Source: Candidatus Dormiibacter inghamiae
Lineage (GTDB): Bacteria > Chloroflexota > Dormibacteria > Dormibacterales > Dormibacteraceae
DNA: 64,000 nt
Reading direction: 5' to 3'
NCBI GenBank assembly: GCA_016464825.1
Contig: JAEKNQ010000025.1
Span: 1-64,000 of the forward strand
Shown: positions 50,181-59,523 of the stretch, one piece after another
Layout: each line of letters starts with the position of its first letter
How positions within the stretch are numbered: position 1 is the first letter of the stretch
Made by a program: the position numbers and the translations under genes
The notes under the pieces: model-generated
The model's database searches: none
What the model was told of the DNA's origin: nothing
The model's input: only the letters and a program-made list of their open reading frames with translations

Positions 50181-53100
50181 TCCGCCGGTCCCCTGCCATA
50201 GTGGCAGATCGTTGCGTGGGGGCAACCGCTGAAGGCGTTGAGGCAGGTGCCATAGACGTCGGCTCTGGGCCGCGGTTGGAAATCGCCTGAGCGGATCTGC
50301 TGGATGGCGCTCACCACTGTCGCCCTGCCCTGGCTCAGGTCCTCTTCGGTCAGAAGCCTGTGCTGCCACGCCTTGGGCCCGGCCAGTCGTTCGCCGACAG
50401 CGAACATGGCCTGGCTGATCTCCTTGTACTTGCTCTTGTACTCCTTCGGGTACCACAAGGAGAGGTAGCGAGGATTGAAGGCAAGCGGCCGGCCTTCTTC
50501 GTCCACACCTTCCCGACAGGCGAGGTAATAGAGCAGAAGCTGGACGTCGACTGGATCGTCTCCGAAGCACTCCCTGTACTTGGATTGGGCGCCGTACGCC
50601 TTGCCCGATTTGTAATCGATCACCTCGCAGGTGCCGTCGCCGAGGTCGTTGACGCGGTCGATCTTGCCGTGGATCTCAGCGCCCTCGAGCTGCAGGACAA
50701 AACGCTTCTCTACCGCCAGTGTGTGCCGCCGCGGCAGCGGTTGGCTGCCGAACACCACAAACTCGATGTAGTTGCGCAGGATGCGATGCACGAGCTGCTC
50801 TTCGCGCTTGCGGTCCAAGACGCCTTCCTGCTGGTCCAGATAGGATCCCAACCGCTCCTCGTAGATGGCGCGCAACAGGTTCCCCTTGTCCTGGAAGGTG
50901 CCGCCGCGCCATTCATCCTCGCGGCGGTGGAACTCCTCGAGCACATCGTGGATGAAGCCACCGCGGGACAGCTCCACCCCGCGTAGGGGTTTGGCGAGGC
51001 CGGGATGCTGATTGAACCAGTACAGGCGAGGGCACTTGATGTAGTCGTTGATGGCGGTGGCCGAAAAACTCGCCGGCGCCACATGCCCGGGACGGACCAG
51101 CTCCGGTTGGAACGGCTGACCGGCCTCAGCGTCGCCGAGGAAGGCTGTGTCCGCGCCGAGAGTCCTAAGCCGGTCCGCCTGCTGCTCGGTCAGAGCCAGT
51201 CCTGTCAGCAGCGTCTCAGCCTCGGTCAGGCTGAGGACTGCTTCCGGATCCACGCCGAGGCCGCTACGCGACAGCTCGCAGCGTGGAGCCTCGCCGAGGG
51301 CAGGTTCCAGAAACGGCGACGGTGCCACGGGCTGGCTGTACTCATCGGCATAGGTGACGTACAGTCGCCGGCTGGCGCGGGTCAGGCCCACGTAAGCCAG
51401 CCTGCCTTCTTCGGCCACGTGCTCCTCGGCGCTGGCCGGCCAGCTGGGAATAAAGCCCTTCAACTCAGCGGCCAGCCAGGCCTGATCCTCCTCCTCGAGG
51501 ACGGGGTTCGGCCGAGCTGCAAGCGGAAAGATGCCCTCGCCGAAGCCTGACAGGAAGACCACCGCAAACTCGAGTCCCTTCGCCTGATGCACTGTCAGGA
51601 TCTGGACCCCCGACCGGCTCGGCGCGGCGGGCTCCACATCGTCCACAGCTCGAGCCAGCAGGCTTTCCAGCCGCGCAGCGACGTCGGACAGCAAAGGCGG
51701 CCGGCCGTGGAGTCGCTGCCAGGCCCCTTCCAGATCCGCCAGAGCGGTGAGTGCCACGTTCAGGGCAGCCAGTGACGCGGCGGGCTCCACATCGGGCCCA
51801 GCTCCCGCGGCGAGCAAGAGCCTCTGCATGACGCCGGCTTCCATGAGCAACCAGTAAGCGAGCGCGCGCAGCGGTAGGTGGCGCGCCTTGCGGGCGCCGA
51901 GGTAGTAGGTGGTCACTGCTCGGTGCAGAGCGTCCAGCTCAACCTCTGAGAGATAGCCGGCAGGCGCGGGCGCCTTGATCTCGACGGCTGCCGCGGCGCC
52001 GCCGAGGCCCGGGTCGGCAGGGGTGTCGGCGGCCAGCCGGGAGCCGTCGGCAGGGAAGTCCGGCAGAGTCGCATCGGTCGGCGGGTCAGGGGCAGAACCG
52101 GTCGGAGTGCCCGAGGCGGGGCCGAGCGGAGCCTCTGCGGGCCTCGGTCCGCCGGCTTCCCACGGCAGTGGATAGCGAAGCGCGTCCAGCTCGTGGAGCC
52201 AGTACATCAGGCGCTTCACCAGGCGCGGGAGCGGTTTCCCCTGCTCCAAACACTCCTGACGCAGCCGGCTAGCGGTCGCCGCCGGTACACCGCTCAACGG
52301 GGAGGTGACAACTGCCGCCAACGAGTCGGGTTCGTCAGGCACGTTCAACGCGCCCAGCATGGTCAGCAGAAAGCGCACTACCTCGTTGCTGACAAAGCCA
52401 TCTGCGCCGCGAACCTCCGAGGGCAGGTGGAGAGCGCGCAGAGCCTCTTCAAAGGGCGCCGCGTTCTGAAGAGTCGAGCGGAGAAGGATGGCGACGTCGC
52501 CCGGTCGGAGGGTGGAATCGGCTAGCAAAAGCTGGCGTATCTCGCGGGCGACGAAGAAGGCTTCGTCGATGGCGTTGGCCTCCCTGGCCACAGTCACGCA
52601 ATCAGTCGCTGAGCTCGCAGTTGCGCTTCGGAACTGGCGCTCGGGCGCTCCCGGCTGCGTCGCCCGCAACAGCCGGCTTGCAACCGAGAGCGCTTCAGGC
52701 GGGCAGCGATGGCTCAGGTTCAGCTCCAGCAGTCGGCCGCCGTAGACCGCCGGGAACCTACGCGTCAAGAGGTCTGGCACCGCGCCCCGGAAGCGATAGA
52801 TCGACTGATCTGGGTCTCCGGCGACAAGCAGCCGGGGTCGGCTGGCGGGTGGGACCAGAAGAGTCAGCAGGGCAAACTGCGCAGGGTCCACATCCTGGAA
52901 CTCGTCGACCAGTACGTAGCGGAATTTGTGGCGAAGCCGCTCGCCCAGCTCGGGCCGGCGTTCCAACAGATCGATGGCATCCGCGATGAGATCGCGAAAG
53001 TCCTCCAGCCCGACCGCCTCACACCGCTCCTGATAGGCGCTGTAGGCGGCCGAAAGCGCTTGCACCCGCTCGGAGCCGCTGGTGAGCGCGGCGAGCCGGA

Positions 53101-53560
53101 ACTCGCGATGGCCCACGCGGTTCTGCTTGAGCATGGCGACGAAGCCCAGGGCGTCCTGGGCGAAACTGTCGGTCCGGGCGACGGCCGAGAGCCCGCCCAG
53201 CTCGGCTTCCGGCATGCCTGTCAACGCCGCCTGCATTGACAGCCACTCCTGGAACCCGTTCAGCAGGAGCTTCTCTGAACGTGGCTCCTGCTCGCGAAGC
53301 AGGCGTGCGCAGAAGCTGTGAAAAGTGCTGATCCAGGCCTCCGGATAGGAGTCGACCAGCCGATCATCGATCCGGCGCGCCAGCTCGTCCGCCGCCGCCT
53401 TGGAGAAGGTCAGAACCAGGATCTCGCCGCGCGTAGCCCGACCTGTGCTGATCAGGCTTTGGTAGAGGTCGACCAGGGCCTTGGTCTTCCCGGCGCCGGG
53501 CCCGGCGATCAGCCGGACTGGTCCCTCGAATTCAGTGGCGGACAGGGCGCTAGCGAACAT
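50177..53560 (-). CDS. UvrD-type helicase with RecB-family nuclease (AdnAB/AddAB-like), first subunit
   Basis: A 1127-aa partner of the preceding protein. Motor motifs are IAGPGAGKT, VLTFSKAAADEL, VLVDEFQDVD, VAGDPDQSIYRFRGA, LTVHQAKGLEF and VGLTRASRRL. A Pro/Ala-rich insertion (about 455-515) interrupts domain 2B. The nuclease has GKIDRVND, VIDYKSGK and QLLLYYLA, with cysteines in YIKCPRLYW and CLNAFSGCPHATIC for a cluster. Both motors and both nucleases look active, as in mycobacterial AdnA/AdnB rather than AddAB, where one motor is degenerate. ATG 53560 follows AGGA by 4 bases. The N-terminal Q-motif is not recognisable. Confidence 0.9.
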
Positions 53561-53657
53561 GTGTTCCTAATTATGAGGCCGGGAGTTCAAGCCGTCCATT
53601 GTTAAGGAGGTCAAGCAGCCGTACCTAGTCCATGGGCTGGACCCTCACAATTCGGGG

Positions 53658-54305
53658 GTGGCCCTTCGCCTGAAGAAGCAGTATGCCCCGCCGGTCAGCC
53701 GGGTTCAGGTTCGGCGCAGCCAGCTCAGCGACAGCCTCGGCTGGATGCGCCGGGACGTCGTGCGACGGCTGCTTCCCTTCGCCGCGGTCGTCGTGACTCT
53801 CTGGCTGCTGCTCCGACCCCGCTGGCTGGGGCTGAGCTTGGGCGCCCCGGAGATACAGCTGGCGGTCGGCGCGGTCGGCGCGGTACTGCTCTTCTTCGGC
53901 GGCGCTGCGGTGCAGCTGGGTCTGAGCCGGCGCCGCCGGGCTCTGGCGGTTGCGGGCTCAGGCGCGGATCTATGGGTGCAGGCAGGCTACTACCTCCTGC
54001 TCAATGCGCCGCTCGAGGAGGCTGTCTTCCGGGGCCTGCTCCAGGGCGCGCTCACCGCGCTCGGCGGCCCGGCTCTGGGCCTGTCGGCAGGCACTGCCGC
54101 ATACGTGCTGTATCACCGGTTGGGCGGCTGGGCGTGGCAGGACGTCGCGGCGACCACCCTGGTCGGAATGCCCCTGGCGCTCCTCTACTGGCTGCTGCCC
54201 GGACCACCCTCTCTCGTGGCGGTAAGCCTCGCACACGCCGGCGCCACCTGCGGATTCCTGGGCCCGGGGCCTTGGCTCCTCTGGCGACTGAGACTTCTCG
54301 CCTAG
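53658..54305 (+). CDS. CPBP-family intramembrane metalloprotease
   Basis: A 215-aa membrane protein with about five helices. The family's first motif EExxxR is LEEAVFRG (Glu120, Glu121, Arg125); the second metal His is in YVLYHRLGG, and a third His region is LAHAGAT. CAAX/bacteriocin-processing-type proteases act on membrane proteins or peptides; the substrate is unknown. The start is GTG 53658, without a clean SD. Confidence 0.82.
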   Translation: MALRLKKQYAPPVSRVQVRRSQLSDSLGWMRRDVVRRLLPFAAVVVTLWLLLRPRWLGLSLGAPEIQLAVGAVGAVLLFFGGAAVQLGLSRRRRALAVAGSGADLWVQAGYYLLLNAPLEEAVFRGLLQGALTALGGPALGLSAGTAAYVLYHRLGGWAWQDVAATTLVGMPLALLYWLLPGPPSLVAVSLAHAGATCGFLGPGPWLLWRLRLLA

Positions 54306-54466
54306 GGTCCTGCGCCCAGACGCTTGTTGAGTAGATTGTGGCAGCCCGAGGGCGCCGGTCCGGGCAGCGAGGCAAAGGAAAGGGTGGAACTAGGAGGAGC
54401 GCACTTCCGGCCGGGGCCCCGCAAGCGGGGGCGTGCGACGACGGGCCGGGCCCCATTTCCGGGGTC

Positions 54467-54488
54467 CCCGCGAAGCCTGCTTCGTGGG
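54467..54488 (+). promoter_or_regulatory. Leader hairpin before the MFS gene
   Basis: CCCGCGAAGC-CT-GCTTCGTGGG, a 10-bp stem with one G-T pair, ending 37 bases before ATG 54526. No T-tract follows, so it is not an ordinary terminator. The region 54306-54466 is GC-rich with further partial inverted repeats but no gene. Confidence 0.4.
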
Positions 54489-54525
54489 ATGGGTTGACGC
54501 TGGCATCGGTGTCCGGAGCCGCAAT

Positions 54526-55734
54526 ATGCCAACGAATTTCTGGCGCGGGACACTAAGGCGCCTCCGGCAGCTGGCCTCCGGTCAGCTGGGCCTGGCTCTC
54601 GCCGGATTGGCAACCGGGCTGGTCAGCTTCGACAGCTCCATCCTCACTCTGGCCCTGCCGGCCATCGGTCAGGAATTCCACGCAGGTGTTCCCACGCTCG
54701 CCACTGTGGGGGCGCTCCTGGCCGCGGGATCTCTCCTGGGCCTACCGCTGGCGGTGAGCGCCGACCGCTTCGGCCGGCGTCGCGTGTTAGTGGCCGGCGT
54801 GGCAGGTTTCTCGCTGGCTAACCTCCTCAGCGCAGCAGCGCCCGGCCTGTCCTGGCTGGCCGCCAGCCGGCTCCTGGCAGTCGCCCTCGAGACCGCCGTG
54901 GCGGGGACCGCGGCGGCATACGCCGTCGAGCAGGCGCCGGCCCGCGGCCGCGGCACCGCGCTGTCATTCCTGGCGGTCGCGGGCGGCGCCGGGGCGGGGC
55001 TGAGCGTGGTTCTCTATCCCTTCCTGGCGCCGAACTGGCGGCTTCTCTACGCCCTGGGCGCCGCCGGGCTACTGGCCCTGCCCCTGCTTCTGCGCCGGCT
55101 GCCTGAGAGCCGCGCCTGGCGCAGATTGGAAGCTGCGTCCGGGGGCCTGCGCGTGCTGTTGGAACCGCCCTGGCGGCGCCGAGTGGCACTCTTCGCGCTC
55201 GCCGCTGCGCTCGGAGAAGCGTTCTTCGGCCCGGCCAACCTGCTGCTCGCGCTCTTCGGACAGCGCGAGCTCCACCTGGGCACCACGGTAATCAGTCTGG
55301 TCTTCGTCGCGGCCGGGCTGGGCTCACTCCCTGGGTTTGCCGCAGGCTCGTGGTTGGCGGCGAAGGGCTATCGCCGGCTGCCGGCGGTGGGGCTGGCTTT
55401 CGCCGCCGCCCTCACAGCCGGTTTGAGCTTCGCCGGCCGACCAGGTCTCTATCTGGCGGGCGACCTGCTCTGGACACTGCTCGCCGGTGCCAACGTGGCG
55501 ATTGCCGGAGCTTGGCTGGGCGAGTTGTTCCCCACCCGAGCTCGGGCCACCGCGGACACCACCGCAGCCGTTGCGGCCGCCGCCGGAAGCGCGGCCGGTC
55601 TGCTCCTGGTTGGCCTTCTCGAGCCTCAGCTCGGCCTGGGCCGAAGCCTGCTGCTGATGATGGCGGGCGGAGCCGGCGGAGCGCTGCTGCTCCTGCTCCT
55701 GCCGGGCACCTCCGGCGGACGACTGCCTGAGTGA
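54526..55734 (+). CDS. Major facilitator superfamily transporter
   Basis: A 402-aa protein with 12 predicted helices. ATG 54526 is chosen because CGGAG lies 7 bases upstream and the 31 extra residues before it are not protein-like. The MFS loop 2-3 motif is present as ADRFGRRR, and helix 1 has the substrate-facing FDSSILTLALPAIG typical of drug:H+ antiporter-like members. The loop 8-9 counterpart is degenerate. The substrate is unknown. Confidence 0.87.
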   Translation: MPTNFWRGTLRRLRQLASGQLGLALAGLATGLVSFDSSILTLALPAIGQEFHAGVPTLATVGALLAAGSLLGLPLAVSADRFGRRRVLVAGVAGFSLANLLSAAAPGLSWLAASRLLAVALETAVAGTAAAYAVEQAPARGRGTALSFLAVAGGAGAGLSVVLYPFLAPNWRLLYALGAAGLLALPLLLRRLPESRAWRRLEAASGGLRVLLEPPWRRRVALFALAAALGEAFFGPANLLLALFGQRELHLGTTVISLVFVAAGLGSLPGFAAGSWLAAKGYRRLPAVGLAFAAALTAGLSFAGRPGLYLAGDLLWTLLAGANVAIAGAWLGELFPTRARATADTTAAVAAAAGSAAGLLLVGLLEPQLGLGRSLLLMMAGGAGGALLLLLLPGTSGGRLPE

Positions 55735-55945
55735 CAGCACCCCGGACGCTGTCCACTCGGACGAATGTGTAAACTCCCTGCAGGGCACCGGCCAGCCTGA
55801 TCTCAGGCGCTCGGCGCGAGGCGTGCCCGGGAAACGACTTGATCCCATCTTTCTCCTCGGCCACCGACGTGGCTGGCGCTCCAGCCCCCACCTTGCCGCG
55901 CGTCTGCGCTCATCGATCCGGGTCGGGGGCGGCGAGTTTCAGCCT

Positions 55946-58900
55946 ATGAGCACACCAAACCCCGGCGACATCCTGCCTCTCTGGGACCCCGATCTGCCAG
56001 GCGAGGTGATCAAGACAGGACGCCTGGGCATCCGCATCCGGCCCGGCAGCCCTGCCGCTCAGAAGCTGGAGTTCATCCCGGGCGGCCCCGAGTGGCTACG
56101 CCAGGTGCTGGAGGAACACCGCGAGATCGACGGCACCTACACGGTCAGCAAGGCCGACCGGCCGTTGGACTTCATAGGCCAGGTGGACCAGACGCTGATC
56201 ACCGGCCGCCTGGGCCGCACTCAACGCGGTCTCGCGCTCGAGATCACAGAGATGCAGCAGCTGGAAAAGGAGTTCGAGATCGAGAAGGCTCGTCTCAACC
56301 TCCGCTACTCCGAGCTGGCGCTGGTCCAGGAGTGGGACGGCGAGCTGGAGGCGCTCACCTCGTTCGTGCTGCGAGAGAAGGCTAAGACCCTGCCCATCCT
56401 CGACTCAACCCTGCGCTTCATCGAGCATCTGCGCGACTTCCGCGAACACCTGGCGGAGGCCACCATCCGCCGCTTCGAGGCCACCGAACAGTGGATCGAA
56501 TGCCCCCGCTGCGAGAACCGGGCGCCGATCTCGCTGGGCATTCAATGTCCTGAATGCGGCGAGGATATGCGCGGCGGCGAGTACGTCCGAGCGGCGCTAC
56601 AGCTGGCCGACGGCACAGACGCCCGCATCTACCGCGGCATCGACTCGCTGACGGTTCGCTCGCCCAGCTTTCCTGAATACCGCGGCATGACACTTGACCG
56701 CGCCAGCGGCAACACGCTCACCGTCTCCTTCCGCCGCTACGACCCGCTGCCTGACGAGGGAGTGGTGCTGCCGACGGCCAGCGTGGAGATGTTCGAAGCG
56801 CAGCGTTCGGTGATCCGGCAGCTGATGATCGGCTCGCCTCGCACCGGTGCCCTCGGCGCCCAGCTCGCCGATCCCGGCTGGCTCGGGATCCCGCCCCGCG
56901 TTTCCCTGGACGGCAAGCGCGCCGCGCACCTGCCTCAACCCAACGACGAGCAGTCGGAAGCGGTGAGCCGGGTGATGGGCATGCGGCCGGGCCAGATGTA
57001 TTTGATCCAGGGACCACCGGGCACCGGCAAGACGACAGCCATCGTGGAGTCAATCCGCCGCATCCTGAGCCGCAACAACGAGGCGTCGATCCTGCTCTCT
57101 TCGCACTCCAACGATGCTGTTGACACCGGCCAGGAGCGCCTGCTTGGCTTCAGCCACGTCCGCCAGGTGCGCATCGCCGAGCCTGGCAAGGTGCCGCGAC
57201 GGCTGCGCCATACGCTGGTCGACGGCGACGACCTGGAGCCGTTCAACCTGGTGGCGGGCACCGTGAACCGGCTCGCCATCGACTCCCGTCTGCGCTTCCG
57301 GGTCTTCGACTGGGTGATCCTGGATGAGGCCAACAAGGTGCGCGCCAACGAAGCGCTGTCACTGCTGCCGCTCGCCAAGCGCTGGGTGATGATCGGCGAC
57401 ATGAACCAGCTGCCGCCGGTCATGGAGGAGGCGGCGATCGGCTTCGAGATCAGGAGTCCGCTGGACGAGCTTGTGCGGGACTCCAGCTTTTACGGCTGGG
57501 CTTGGGACGAATCGCCGGCGGGAGCGAAGATCATGCTGCCCCGCCAGTACCGCATGCGGGAACCCATCGGCCGGGTGGTCTCCGATCTGTTCTACGAAGG
57601 CAAGCTGATCCACGAATCGCCGCACCAGCGGATGCCGCTGCCCTGGCCGTTTGATCGGGAGCTGGTCTGGGTTGATACGGGCGCCCAGGACGAGTACCGC
57701 GACGCCCAGCGTTCAGTGGCTAACGAGTTCGAGGTGGCGCTCTGCAAGGACATCACCTCCATCATCCGGCGCCGCGTGCGCAAGTCGCGCCTAGCAGTCA
57801 TAGCCATGTACTCCTCGCAGGTGAACCGGCTCGTCTCCGCCCTGAAGGGCATAGTGCCGCCAGACGACATCGAATCCGTCGACGCCTTCGAGGGCCGTGA
57901 GTCCGACGCGGTGATCCTCTCGTTGGTCCGCTCCAACGATCGCTCGGCGATCGGATTCCTGAACGACCCCAACCGGGTCAACGTCGCCATCTCCCGGGCC
58001 AAGAAGCTGCTGGTGGTGGTGGGCGACTCCAAGACTGTCATCGGCGGCGCGCCTGAGCTGTTCGGTCCGCTTTTCGAGCACGCCAAGGAGGAGGGCTTGG
58101 TAGCGGGAGTGGGTGCTGTGGTCACCGCCTGCCAGCGGGTCGGAGTCCGCTCCCAAGTCCAGCGGCTGTCGCGCCCTCGCCGCGGCGAGCGCGGGCGGAA
58201 TCGGCGGCGGCGGCGCGGTTCGGACAGCCGGGGGCCGCAGGACGCCCCGCTGGAGCAGCGAGTTACCAGCGCGGAGACGGCCGAGCTGCCGGCAGAAGAG
58301 GTCGCTCTCGCACCGGCCAGTCAGGACGAGCGGGGCCGCCCGGACAGATCCGAGCCCACCGCGGCTGCGGAGCAGTCCCCGGCAGTTGGTCAGACGGACC
58401 TCGCCGACAAGTCTGCCGGCGGTGCCTCAGACCAGACGGCCGACCATGCCCCTGCCGGCGGAGCCGCAGCCAGAAACGGGCGTGGGTCCCGCCGGCGCCG
58501 ACCGCGACGGGCGGCAGCGCCGGATCGTGATCAGCAGGTTCGCGGCGAAGCTGCCGCTGCGCGCAACGGCTCCCTCCATATGGGAGCCGAAGCCCCCTCG
58601 CCAGCCGAGTTACAGCCGGCGGCCGGCGAGGAGCGGGGCGGCCAGGGACCCGGCTCTCATGACGGCGCAGAGGAGCGGCCGACAGCTGTCGAGCTCGTTC
58701 AGCTGCCCCTTGACACCCGCGCCAGCACCACGCGGTCAGTAGGGTTGAAGCCCAAGGCCATTCGAGAGATCCTGGCGGCCGCGCAAGAGCAGGGTGGGCT
58801 GGCCGTCGTCCGCCGCCGCGAACCAGTCCGATCGCGCCGGCGACGGCTGTCACCGGAGGGGCCTAATGGCGAACCCGACGCTGAGGAGGTGGCCCCGAAG

Positions 58901-59059
58901 CCAGACGAGAGCCGGCCGGCCAGAGCCGGCGCCAGGCAGAGTAGCAAGAGCTTGACGGAGCCGGCCGCCGACGCTGAACAAGCAGTTGTCAAGGAGACCT
59001 CGGCCAAGCGCCCGGCGACTGTCAAGCGACCACCCCCTGAAAAGGCCCCGCAAAAGTGA
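55946..59059 (+). CDS. UPF1-like superfamily 1B helicase with zinc ribbon and long basic tail
   Basis: A 1037-aa protein from ATG 55946. Residues 1-180 include a coiled coil (about 100-145). A zinc ribbon lies at 186-204 (CPRC ... CPEC). The helicase core has Q-region PNDEQSEAV, Walker A GPPGTGKTT (from 356), VILDEANK, GDMNQLPPV, LPRQYRMREPIG, DAFEGRESDAVILS and NVAISRAKKLLVVV. The final about 305 residues are low-complexity with Arg clusters (GRNRRRRRG, GSRRRRPRRA, RSRRRRL), resembling RNA-binding tails of RNA-decay enzymes. A role in RNA or R-loop processing is inferred. Confidence 0.88.
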   Translation: MSTPNPGDILPLWDPDLPGEVIKTGRLGIRIRPGSPAAQKLEFIPGGPEWLRQVLEEHREIDGTYTVSKADRPLDFIGQVDQTLITGRLGRTQRGLALEITEMQQLEKEFEIEKARLNLRYSELALVQEWDGELEALTSFVLREKAKTLPILDSTLRFIEHLRDFREHLAEATIRRFEATEQWIECPRCENRAPISLGIQCPECGEDMRGGEYVRAALQLADGTDARIYRGIDSLTVRSPSFPEYRGMTLDRASGNTLTVSFRRYDPLPDEGVVLPTASVEMFEAQRSVIRQLMIGSPRTGALGAQLADPGWLGIPPRVSLDGKRAAHLPQPNDEQSEAVSRVMGMRPGQMYLIQGPPGTGKTTAIVESIRRILSRNNEASILLSSHSNDAVDTGQERLLGFSHVRQVRIAEPGKVPRRLRHTLVDGDDLEPFNLVAGTVNRLAIDSRLRFRVFDWVILDEANKVRANEALSLLPLAKRWVMIGDMNQLPPVMEEAAIGFEIRSPLDELVRDSSFYGWAWDESPAGAKIMLPRQYRMREPIGRVVSDLFYEGKLIHESPHQRMPLPWPFDRELVWVDTGAQDEYRDAQRSVANEFEVALCKDITSIIRRRVRKSRLAVIAMYSSQVNRLVSALKGIVPPDDIESVDAFEGRESDAVILSLVRSNDRSAIGFLNDPNRVNVAISRAKKLLVVVGDSKTVIGGAPELFGPLFEHAKEEGLVAGVGAVVTACQRVGVRSQVQRLSRPRRGERGRNRRRRRGSDSRGPQDAPLEQRVTSAETAELPAEEVALAPASQDERGRPDRSEPTAAAEQSPAVGQTDLADKSAGGASDQTADHAPAGGAAARNGRGSRRRRPRRAAAPDRDQQVRGEAAAARNGSLHMGAEAPSPAELQPAAGEERGGQGPGSHDGAEERPTAVELVQLPLDTRASTTRSVGLKPKAIREILAAAQEQGGLAVVRRREPVRSRRRRLSPEGPNGEPDAEEVAPKPDESRPARAGARQSSKSLTEPAADAEQAVVKETSAKRPATVKRPPPEKAPQK

Positions 59060-59157
59060 GGGGAGGCCGTACACAGCTGGCTTCTAAGCGCTGGCGGGCC
59101 GCCGCGGGGGCAGACGCCGCTGGACCTTGAGGTGAGCCCAGCCGGGGAATAGCCCTT

Positions 59158-59180
59158 GGGCGCCCCTGAGCGGGGCGCCC
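59158..59180 (+). terminator. Hairpin after the UPF1-like helicase gene
   Basis: GGGCGCCCC-TGAGC-GGGGCGCCC, a perfect 9-bp stem about 100 bases past the stop codon. There is no T-run, so it may be a weak terminator or a 3'-end stabiliser. Confidence 0.45.
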
Positions 59181-59214
59181 GTCGGCAAGGGTGCACGCCG
59201 CTATCCTTCCAGGG

Positions 59215-59472
59215 ATGGCTCCGAGGCGGCGCCCCCGCCTGGCAGAGCGGTGGGAGGCGCTTTCAACTGCCGTCCAGGTTGCGATCTCGTTTCCCCCGCT
59301 GGCCATCCTGCTCTTTGCGGCCAACCTCGGCCCCTTCAATCAGCCGCTCTGGCGCTCGATCCTCTACGGAATCCTGGAGGGCGGAGTGCTGACAGGGTTG
59401 CTGCTGACCGCGACGGCCAGCGAGCGGGCCAAGCGGCGGAACCCAGAAGAGGGAAGCAACCAGCCGCGCTGA
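59215..59472 (+). CDS. Small two-helix membrane protein
   Basis: An 85-aa frame from ATG 59215; GTG 59191 would add 8 residues. It has a basic start (APRRRPRLAERW), two hydrophobic helices (about 18-36 and 45-65), and a basic C-terminus. No family is recognised. It precedes the lactate permease gene by 51 bases on the same strand. Confidence 0.55.
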   Translation: MAPRRRPRLAERWEALSTAVQVAISFPPLAILLFAANLGPFNQPLWRSILYGILEGGVLTGLLLTATASERAKRRNPEEGSNQPR

Positions 59473-59523
59473 GTCGTACGATGCGCTGACAATAACGGCT
59501 GATTCATCAGTAGGAGAGGGGGC

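Noticed and set aside
53561-53610. Helicase frame extending upstream through a TAG, giving a Q-motif-like start
   Set aside because: The residues upstream of the TAG only loosely resemble a Q-motif, and the ATG at 53560 has its own AGGA.
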